Shown: positions 20,191-28,400 of the stretch, piece after piece
Layout: each line of letters starts with the position of its first letter
Position numbering within the stretch: position 1 is the first letter of the stretch
NCBI RefSeq assembly: GCF_026191725.2
Contig: NZ_CP120863.1
Coordinates: forward strand, 4,072,001 to 4,136,000
DNA length: 64,000 nt
Origin: Roseibium porphyridii
GTDB lineage: Bacteria > Pseudomonadota > Alphaproteobacteria > Rhizobiales > Stappiaceae
Reading direction: 5' to 3'
Notes under the pieces: model-generated
Seen by the model: the letters and a program-made list of their open reading frames with translations, nothing else
What the model was told of the DNA's origin: nothing
Database searches by the model: none
Made by a program: the position numbers and the translations under genes

Positions 20191-20547
20191 TTCTGTTTCC
20201 TCTTGAACCGTCTGGTCAGACTTTTCAGATTTTAGACTTACTGTCTTGAATGGAGGCGCAACATACTCATCTGCAGGTCATCGGGCAATGCTTGCTGTAC
20301 CATTCCCAGCTCGTAAAACGACTTTTCTTGCTGCAACCGGATACTTCCAACGCGACAGGCGATCTAAAAGTCTCGACCACATTCCAAATGATCAAAAGCC
20401 CCACCTCTGACCGGAGCAAATCAAAGCGGCATTTCGTCTGAAAATAGCGAACTCCGGCTGCGATCTTCCGTTTGTCTTCTGGCAACCGCATTGAAAGGTC
20501 ATTATCTTTCGCGGCAAACAGAATTGAGAACCTTTGAGGAGACGCTC
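20191..20547. other. Intergenic region between dapA and alpha/beta hydrolase gene
   Basis: 357 bp between divergent genes. No hairpin terminator, RNA gene or convincing promoter was recognised. A GAGGAG motif at about 20536 is the ribosome binding site of the hydrolase gene. Confidence 0.4.
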
Positions 20548-21477
20548 ATGGCTTTCGTGCCGCAAGAAGCACCGACCGGCGAGAATAGTGATCAGTTGCC
20601 TCAGACGAGTGAATTCTTCTGGAAAAGCCATGATGGTTTGACCCTCGCTGGGAGAGAATGGCCAGCATCACCTAACGCGAATGAAGCGCACAAAACACCG
20701 ATACCAGTTCTCTGCCTGCCGGGTCTCTCTAGAAATACGAGAGATTTCAATGAGATCTCCAATTTCCTTCAAAGAAAAGGACATCGCGTTATCGCACTCG
20801 ACTATCGAGGGCGCGGCAAAAGCGATTGGGATCCGGATTGGCAAAACTACGCTCTCCCGATAGAGGAAAAGGATATCGATGCCGCCATTGACCATCTCAA
20901 GCTAGAACGGTTCGCGTTGTTCGGAACATCGCGCGGTGGTCTTCATGCGCTTGTTTTGGGCCTGCGCTACCCGGCAGATCGAATGGCGGCAGTGGTTTTT
21001 AATGATATTGGTCCGCATATCGAGATGCGCGCAATCCACCGGATTGCGGCAACTCTTGGTCACAACATGTCCTGTGCCACTCTTGATGGCATTGCTGAGA
21101 CGCTGACCCGGACACTTGGGCCACAATTTCCAGTGTTTGGGAAGGATGATTGGCTGAAAATGGCCGCGCAACTGGCTTCCAAGCACGATGGTTCGTTTGT
21201 CATGGATTATGACCCGGCACTTGCGCGCCAGTTTGCAAGTTTGGACGATGCCGCACCGGTCCCCGATCTCTGGCCTCTTTATGACAATCTTACGGACCGA
21301 CCTGTTTTGATCCTGCGGGGTGAGCACTCAGATCTGTTGAGCGCCGAAACGTGTAAACGAATGATCGACATGCATCCCAATTCTCAACTTAAAACGATCA
21401 AGGGTCAGGGACACGCCCCGGTCCTCTGGGAGACTGACACCCATGAGACCATCGCAGAGTTCTTGAGTTCGATCTGA
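20548..21477 (+). CDS. Alpha/beta hydrolase
   Basis: 309 aa. The start at 20548 follows GAGGAG by 7 bp. The nucleophile elbow is GTSRGG (Ser near residue 134), the acid is likely Asp in RGEHSDLL, and the histidine is in GQGHAPVLW. The oxyanion region matches LCLPGLSRNTRDFNEIS. It is a cytoplasmic esterase or C-C/epoxide-type hydrolase of unknown substrate. It is transcribed alone. Confidence 0.88.
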   Translation: MAFVPQEAPTGENSDQLPQTSEFFWKSHDGLTLAGREWPASPNANEAHKTPIPVLCLPGLSRNTRDFNEISNFLQRKGHRVIALDYRGRGKSDWDPDWQNYALPIEEKDIDAAIDHLKLERFALFGTSRGGLHALVLGLRYPADRMAAVVFNDIGPHIEMRAIHRIAATLGHNMSCATLDGIAETLTRTLGPQFPVFGKDDWLKMAAQLASKHDGSFVMDYDPALARQFASLDDAAPVPDLWPLYDNLTDRPVLILRGEHSDLLSAETCKRMIDMHPNSQLKTIKGQGHAPVLWETDTHETIAEFLSSI

Positions 21478-21580
21478 GTTCAAGACCGGTCGGCAGGACT
21501 AAGTAGCAATGGTCCGCCGCTCAACACAGTGTCTCCGGAAGAAATCTGCAGAGACCGGTTTTTCAATTAAACATTCAAAC

Positions 21581-21611
21581 AAAAAGAAACCCGGCGTTTC
21601 CGCCGGGTTTC
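21581..21611 (-). terminator. Intrinsic terminator of the porin gene
   Basis: A perfect 11-bp stem (GAAACCCGGCG / CGCCGGGTTTC) with a 4-nt loop lies at 21586-21611. Read on the minus strand, it is followed by a T-rich tract. It is 25 bp past the porin stop. Confidence 0.9.
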
Positions 21612-21636
21612 TCATCAAACCTCAAGAGAGGGTTGA

Positions 21637-22800
21637 TTAGAAGGTGCGCTGCAGGCGAACACCGAAGAGGAGTTCGTCAACATCGGAACCAGTGTTCGGG
21701 TCAGTGTTGGAGTAACCAACGTCTGCACCCATTACGAAGCCAGAGACCGGCTCCCACTGTACGGAACCATCGATCGCCCAACGGGAGAAGTCGGTGAAGC
21801 CGTTAGCCTGGTCGACGTCCATGTAAGAACCGTCGAGTGCAAGACCGATAGTGGAAGTTGCCTGGACGTATGCACCAGCTGACAGAGAGTAACCAGTGGA
21901 AGTACCGCTAGTTGCGCCGAAGTCAGAAACAGTCACGCCGCCTTCAGTGCTGCCTGCACCGATGTAGGACAGAGCGCCGTCAGCATAGAAACCCTGGAAG
22001 TAGATGTTCGAACCGGAGTTGATCATCGGCAGGTTGAACTTCACGCCAGCGCCGATTGCCCAACCGAGCTGATCGTCAGCACCGTTGTTGGTTGCGCCAG
22101 TCTGGTGAGCAGCAGCTGTGCTCGGGTAGACCTGGTGCAGAGCACCGGAAAGCTGTGCAGAACCCCAGCCCTGGGAAACGCCAAGAGCAGCAACGACGTC
22201 CGGCATGCGGGTGCCGCCGTAGGAACCGACCTGACGGCCAGCCTGATCTTCAAGAGCGATCGTAGCGGAGAAACCGTTGCCGAAAGCTGCAGTGTAAGCG
22301 ATCTGGTTCAGAGTTTCATCGGACCAGTCACGACCAACAACACCGACGAAAACCTGACCGGTGAAGATGTCGAAGTTAGAACCGAGGTAACCAGCGGTGA
22401 GGCCGCCCCACTGAATGTAAGTGGAACCGAAGTCGAAGGTTTCGACGTCGTTGTCTACTCGCTGAGACAGCTCAACATAGGCACGCAGAGTACCGAACTC
22501 AGTTGCGGTACGAGCGTCGAGGTACAGGTAACCCTGTGTACGCCAGGAGTAACCGTCAGAGTCGCGAGTGCCCCAGTTACCATCGTCAAGAACGTTGTTC
22601 ACGATGAACTGGGTACGAACACGGCCACCAACACGCAGGCAGGTTTCTGTGCCCGGGATGTAGTAGAAGCGTGCGCCGTATGCGTCACAGATACGAACGT
22701 AGTCGACCGGCTCCGGAGCAACCGGAAGATCGGCAGCCTGAGCGGTGGCAGCAGTAGCAACTGCAGCAGCGCCGAGCATCATGCCCTTAAAGAGTTTCAT
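21637..22800 (-). CDS. Outer-membrane porin (Porin_2 family)
   Basis: 387 aa. An obvious signal peptide MKLFKGMMLGAAAVATAATAQA is followed by a mature N-terminus with DYVRICDAYGARFYYIPGTETCLRVGGRVR, the hallmark of the Omp2/RopA-like porins of Rhizobiales. The C-terminus ends in LQRTF, a beta-barrel assembly signal with terminal phenylalanine. GGAGGTC before the ATG and the strong terminator suggest high expression. It allows diffusion of small hydrophilic solutes. A longer open frame upstream (to 23199) is rejected in favour of the signal-peptide start. Confidence 0.96.
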   Translation of the reverse strand: MKLFKGMMLGAAAVATAATAQAADLPVAPEPVDYVRICDAYGARFYYIPGTETCLRVGGRVRTQFIVNNVLDDGNWGTRDSDGYSWRTQGYLYLDARTATEFGTLRAYVELSQRVDNDVETFDFGSTYIQWGGLTAGYLGSNFDIFTGQVFVGVVGRDWSDETLNQIAYTAAFGNGFSATIALEDQAGRQVGSYGGTRMPDVVAALGVSQGWGSAQLSGALHQVYPSTAAAHQTGATNNGADDQLGWAIGAGVKFNLPMINSGSNIYFQGFYADGALSYIGAGSTEGGVTVSDFGATSGTSTGYSLSAGAYVQATSTIGLALDGSYMDVDQANGFTDFSRWAIDGSVQWEPVSGFVMGADVGYSNTDPNTGSDVDELLFGVRLQRTF

Positions 22801-23322
22801 TTTTGACCTCCAATCAGTCATATCAATCGGTACTAAACAGAAGCACCATTGTCCCCGCGAATTATGTCTGTGTTTGCTACCGACCGGAGGTTGGACGTCC
22901 GAGGTGTGCAAACCAGTGCGGCGCGAAGCCGCTCGCAAATGTGACCATACGCATCCAGCATCGCGGTTCAACACAGAATGCGGTTCCCCCAACCCTCTGA
23001 GCCTGTTTTCAAAAACCGGTGTTGCGCGAATGTCACAAAATCGGTGGTGAAATTTAGGAACTGTTAGGAAATAGGCGTGGTTCTGCCCCTGAAGCGTGGT
23101 CCCGATGGGCAGACTCTCCAAAGTGTTTTCGAGAATTTCGGTCAAAACCGGGAATCGAATCCACGTCGAACAGACCATCTTCACCCGCAGGAGCCACAAG
23201 AATATAGGGCTCGCGAATCCCCTCGTTGAAAAATCGACTGTCTCAGAATCAGATATCGGAATTGAGCGCCCCGGCAGTTCACAGCGCGAATGGTTTCACG
23301 CCTCACCGAGCGACGCCGGAGG
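22801..23322. other. Long leader/intergenic region of porin gene
   Basis: 522 bp between pbpC and porin, both on the minus strand. It must contain the porin promoter and a long untranslated leader. No credible protein gene is visible. Long leaders of porin messages are often targets of regulatory RNAs; no specific site is claimed here. Confidence 0.4.
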
Positions 23323-25464
23323 CTACCGAAGCAGAACCGTCACTTTGTCGCTGTGACCTGATCTGTCCAAAATGGTCACCTCGGTGAAGCCTGGCCCATC
23401 CGGCTGCCAGACCAGCTGCTGGCGTTGCATTTTCTCCGGCAAAGGCCGTCCATTGATCAGCACCGAATAGGGAGCCTTGCCTCCTTTCAACTTCACCACC
23501 AACGGCTGGACTTGCCAACTTGACGTCTCGTTCCGAGTAAACCCCAGGTCCAGTTCCGCACCGTCAGGTGGAAAGGCGATGCGAAGACCTTCGTTTCCAG
23601 AACCCCGGTTTTGCGCATCCGGCAATCGTGCATAGCGTAGCGGAACAGGAACTTCGCCTTGCGCTTGCCGGGAAACGTCTACAGGGGCGTCTTGGAGCGG
23701 AACCCTTTCTGGCCCCAGTTTCTGAAAGACTTCAAACAGGATGGGAACAGCAACCGATGCGCCTGTTTGCCCAGGCACGGGCGTGCCATCCGGTCGGCCA
23801 ACCCAAACGGCCACAACATGCCGACCGTCGAACCCAGCCGCCCAAGCATCCCGGTACCCGTAAGCCGTCCCGGTCTTATAGGCGATGTGTGAAGTCTCGG
23901 CGCTCTGTGTCTGTGGAAGACCCGTCAATATGTCGCTGACCATCCAGGATGCTTTCCCGGACAAGAGTCTCTGTGACACCTGAGCGCTGCTTTCCACCTT
24001 ACAATCAATTCGGCAGGTCGTAAGGTCAATGGGAACCCCTCCTCTGGCCAGGGCTGCATAAGCCTGGGCGAGGTCTTTCAGAGTGATACCAACGCCCCCC
24101 AGACTGATCGCAAGGCCGGGAGCAACATCCTTTTTCAGCACAGGACGAACGCCCGCGCGCTTCAAACGCGCGATCAATCGTGCAGGACCAACCGCCTCGA
24201 GCAACTGAACAGCCGGAGTATTGAGTGACAGCTGCAAGGCTTCCCGCAATGTAACGGTGCCTTGATAGGCCTGATCGAAGTTTGTCGGCTGGTAGCCACT
24301 GATATCGATTGCCCGATCCACAATAAGGCTTTGGGGCAACCCGATGCCTTCCTCAAATGCGAGGCCATAAATAAAGGGCTTGAGAGTCGAGCCTGGTGAG
24401 CGGACTGCTCGTGTCATATCGACATGTCCGAGACGCCCGCCATTGAGCATATCCGGGGCGCCAATCCGGGCAACGATTTCGCCGCTTTGGTGATCCGCGA
24501 CAATAATAGATGACGAAATGGGTGCTGGCAGTGCGGTGATCTTTCGGCGTGCCAGCTTTTCAAGTGCTGCCTGGAGATCTCGGTCAAGGGTCAGATTGTG
24601 CTCGGACCGGACGGGATTTCCAGCTTTTGCTTCCCTGCTCTCATGAGGGGCCAGAAACGGCATGTCGTATCGTTTGGAGCGAACAGGCTCAGTCATTGCC
24701 GACGCGGTTTCGTCCTTGGTCAGAACGCCAGCCGCCAACGCTCGCTTCAACACCCTGTTGCGTGCCTTCATCGCATTTTCAGCAAATCGGTCCGGTCGCC
24801 GGGCTTCAGGGCTCTGTGGAAGAGCGACAAGCAGAGCGGCCTGCGCCGGTGTCAACCGCTTCGGCTCCTTGCCGAACCATGTCAGGCTTGCAGCACGCAC
24901 CCCTTCAAGATTGCCGCCAAATGGGGCTCTCAGCGCATAGAAACGCAAAATGTCTTCTTTGGAATAGGCCTGCTCAAGCTGTACGGCTTTTAAAAACTGC
25001 TCGTATTTGCGCTTCAATGACCGTGTCGGTCTTTCGTCCAGCAACCTGGCGACCTGCATCGTCAACGTGGATCCACCGGAAACAATTTGTCCCTGACGAA
25101 GGCTGGCAAGCAGCGAGCGCAAAAGTGCCCTGACGTCGATCCCGTGGTGCCGGTGAAAGCGCTGATCTTCGAATGCGAGCAGCATTTTGATATAAAGCGG
25201 GTCGATGCTTTCCAGCTCGACAGGCAAACGCCATTTGTCATCAAGACTTGTGAAGGCCCGCAATAGCCTGTCCTGCCTATCCAGCACGACAACGGAAAGC
25301 GACAAGTCACTCACTGCAGGCAATGGCGGTAAGGCGCCATAGTCGGCCTGGACTTTCAAAACCCCGCACATCGCCAGGGACGCAAGGCCGATTCCGGCAG
25401 CGACAAGCCGCTGTCCGGCCGTGTGCAGGCTTCGCCGATGGTGAATTTTAAACACATCAGGCAT
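23323..25464 (-). CDS. pbpC: Penicillin-binding protein 1C
   Basis: 713 aa inner-membrane bifunctional murein synthase. After an N-terminal anchor (about residues 17-38), the GT51 glycosyltransferase carries EDQRFHRHHG near residue 101. The transpeptidase carries STLK near residue 358 and KTGTAYG near 531. A C-terminal BiPBP_C domain (about 640-713) marks the PBP1C subfamily. The gene follows the alpha-2-macroglobulin gene by 30 bp, the conserved bacterial pair. Confidence 0.95.
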   Translation of the reverse strand: MPDVFKIHHRRSLHTAGQRLVAAGIGLASLAMCGVLKVQADYGALPPLPAVSDLSLSVVVLDRQDRLLRAFTSLDDKWRLPVELESIDPLYIKMLLAFEDQRFHRHHGIDVRALLRSLLASLRQGQIVSGGSTLTMQVARLLDERPTRSLKRKYEQFLKAVQLEQAYSKEDILRFYALRAPFGGNLEGVRAASLTWFGKEPKRLTPAQAALLVALPQSPEARRPDRFAENAMKARNRVLKRALAAGVLTKDETASAMTEPVRSKRYDMPFLAPHESREAKAGNPVRSEHNLTLDRDLQAALEKLARRKITALPAPISSSIIVADHQSGEIVARIGAPDMLNGGRLGHVDMTRAVRSPGSTLKPFIYGLAFEEGIGLPQSLIVDRAIDISGYQPTNFDQAYQGTVTLREALQLSLNTPAVQLLEAVGPARLIARLKRAGVRPVLKKDVAPGLAISLGGVGITLKDLAQAYAALARGGVPIDLTTCRIDCKVESSAQVSQRLLSGKASWMVSDILTGLPQTQSAETSHIAYKTGTAYGYRDAWAAGFDGRHVVAVWVGRPDGTPVPGQTGASVAVPILFEVFQKLGPERVPLQDAPVDVSRQAQGEVPVPLRYARLPDAQNRGSGNEGLRIAFPPDGAELDLGFTRNETSSWQVQPLVVKLKGGKAPYSVLINGRPLPEKMQRQQLVWQPDGPGFTEVTILDRSGHSDKVTVLLR

Positions 25465-25494
25465 GTTGCTACCGCCTTGCTGCCGACCGCCTCA

Positions 25495-28400
25495 TCACCT
25501 GGTTGGTCCCAGAACGGTGAAGCGGCCTGTCGCAGTGACCGCACGACGATCCGGCCGGTACATATCCTCCACAGACGCCGGCGGGTGAGCAAACTCACCC
25601 GGCGTTGCAGCACGCGCCAGATAGGCAAAACTCATTTCCTGACCATTTTGCCGTGTCTGGTCGATCGCAACTTCGAACCTGTCACTATAAAATGCGCTGT
25701 GTTCCGGCCGATCAATCATCGAAAGGAAGGACAAACCACCTAGATCGCCTGAACGCACGAGCCGAGGATTGTCGATAGCCAGTCCCGCTGGCAATCGGTC
25801 AACCACCATCAGACGGCCCGGCTGATCGGTCAGTGCACGAACGGTGACGACAACGGCAAGACGTGTGTTTACGGGTACCGCTGAAGGGTCGATCTCATTT
25901 CCATTGAGATCATAGATCTTCCGCTCGACCGCATAGTCTGTGCCCCCAGCGGGTTCCGGCGTCAGCGGCTGTCCCGCAACAGAAACAAGCAGATCAGTTT
26001 CGTCGGCACCGTTGTTTGTAACATTGACGGGAGCGCTGGAGATTGCCTCACCCGCAAACGACCATGCCAATCGACCGGGCGTCTCATCTCCGTCTACGGA
26101 GATCCGGGCTTCTTCAGCCGACTGGTTCAATGCCTGTGCGGCCAGCAACAGCCAGGCCATATCCTGGGTTGAACGTCCACCCGTTCGTGCCTGCGCAGAT
26201 TTCAGCGCAGCCAGTGCATCTTCCTTCAGTTTTTCTCCCATCGACGCCGAGACCACGTAGTCGGTGACACCTGCGCTGTCGCGCAGGATAGACCCGTAGT
26301 CAGACCGGTAAGTCTGTTTCTTCTCGCGGGGAAGTGCCGAGATCGCAGCGACAAATCCCGTCGCTGCCCGTTCCTGCTCACCATAGAGAGCAAGGCTAGC
26401 TGCCACCTGAGCCTTGGCCAGCGGCGTAGCAAAGCTTTGCAGCTTGGCATCAAGGTAATAACGCAGATCGCCCATGGAGGCGCGTCCGTTTCGCGCCAGA
26501 ACATAGAGCGAATACGCGATGCCCTCACCGCCATCCTGGAAATCGGATGCGTAAGCCAGCTGGTTCTCCAGATTGTCCAGCGCGGTGGTAAAGGCAAGAT
26601 CCGGGACCCGGTAGCCTTTCTCTTTTGCGCGGGTCAGGAAATCGGTGACGTAGGCATCCAGCCAGGTGTCGCCGTCGCCATAGCTGTTCCAAAGCCCGAA
26701 ATCACCGGATGCCGACTGATTGGCCAACACGGCAGCAATCGCCTTCACGACACGTTCCCGGATAGCACTGTCACCACCAAGGCCGGCCGCTTCCGCCACT
26801 TCACTCAAATAAAGCAATGGCAAAGCACGACTGGTGGTCTGCTCCGTGCAGCCATAAGGATACCTGTCCAGCGCTGCCAGCAATCCCGCGATATCGATGC
26901 TTGCTGCGCCGCCGGCGCTCAGCGTGACATCGACCGTGTCGGCGCGCAAACCGTCGAATGTATCCGGGCTGAGTGTCAGACTGCCGCCAGAGGCCAGCTG
27001 AAACGACGATCTGCGAACCACCTCTGGCTGAGTGTCCTTCACGTCCAGACCGAAGCGTTTGACATAAACCTTGCCGTCGGGACCTGTAAGTGAGGCAACG
27101 ACTTCAGACGTGATGGGTGACGCTCCGGCAGACACAGGCAGAAGCGACAAGGTTTTCTTGCCGGTTTCCAGATCGAAGGTCCGGGTCTGGCGGTCAGTGC
27201 CGCCTTCGAGTGCCAATCCCTCGGCAACAGATACTTCCAATTCATAAGAGCCCGACGCGCCATCGACATTGTCTATCTCAAGAGCAAGGCGCGACTGATC
27301 GCCCGGGGCAAGAAACGCTGGTGCGCTCGCAGTCATCACGACCGGCGAGCGAACCTCAACTTCCTGCTCTGCGTGGCCAACGCCGTCCTTGCTCCAGGCA
27401 ACCGCCATCAGCTTCAGGGCGCCGTTGAATGCAGGTACGTCGAATGAAACTGTGGCTTCACCATCCGCACCAATTTCAACAAGACCGGAGAACAACGCGA
27501 CCGGTTCGTCATCGGGCGGCGGGGCATCCAGACGCAAGGCCATGGCATCGCCGCCAGACCTCACGCGGCCAAGCGTGCCTGCGGTGCGGTCAATGAGCTG
27601 ACCATAAAGATCTCTGATATCCGTACCTAGACGTCGTTGGCCGAAGTACCAATTCTCCGGATCCGGTGTTTCGAAAGCAGTCAGGTTCAAGATACCGACA
27701 TCAACCGCTGCAACAGTGACATATGCTTGCGTTCCCGACTGAAGGTTAGCCAGCTTGATCGGCACATCCAATGTCGTTTCCGGCAAAATCCTATCAGGCG
27801 CTGAAAGTTCGACTTCAATTGCGCGTGCACCTGGATCGACTTTCAGCCAGGACAGACCCATAGAACGCGAGGGCATCCTGTTCTGGTCGAGATCCATGGG
27901 CCTATAGAGGCTTGCTGTGACATAGGCACCTGCACCCCAGTCATCGCTGACTTGGATCTCGACTTCCGTTTCAGTCGCGTCGACTTCAACCGAACGGCTG
28001 GAAACGAGCCCACCGGAAACAACATTGATGACAGCAATCCCGGATGTTTGCGGTTTCAGTCTGAGCTTTGCGGTGTCGCCGGGCCTGTAGGAACTCTTGT
28101 CAAGGCCGACGTCCAGGTAGTCCGGCGTTTCCGACGTCGCGTCTGCAGTGTACCAACCAGCATCGAACGTGACAGCGGTGGAAGTCTGCAAATCACCACC
28201 GCCCTGAATGTCGAGGCGGTATTCACCCCATTCAACCGGGAGTGACAATCGCGCCGGCTGTCCTGCAAGGACGTCCAGATAGCCGCTTGATACTCTACGC
28301 GTCGTGGTGATCGGCTCGTAGTTCCAGCGGCCGTCGACGCGGTACCATTGGTATCTGCGATCAACTTTCGAAAGCGTCCAGGTGAGACCCTCTGCACTTT

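Noticed and set aside
22105..22806. 233-codon open frame on the plus strand inside the porin gene
   Set aside because: It mirrors the porin coding frame, has no start context and no family resemblance; the porin has a signal peptide, Porin_2 signatures and a terminator.
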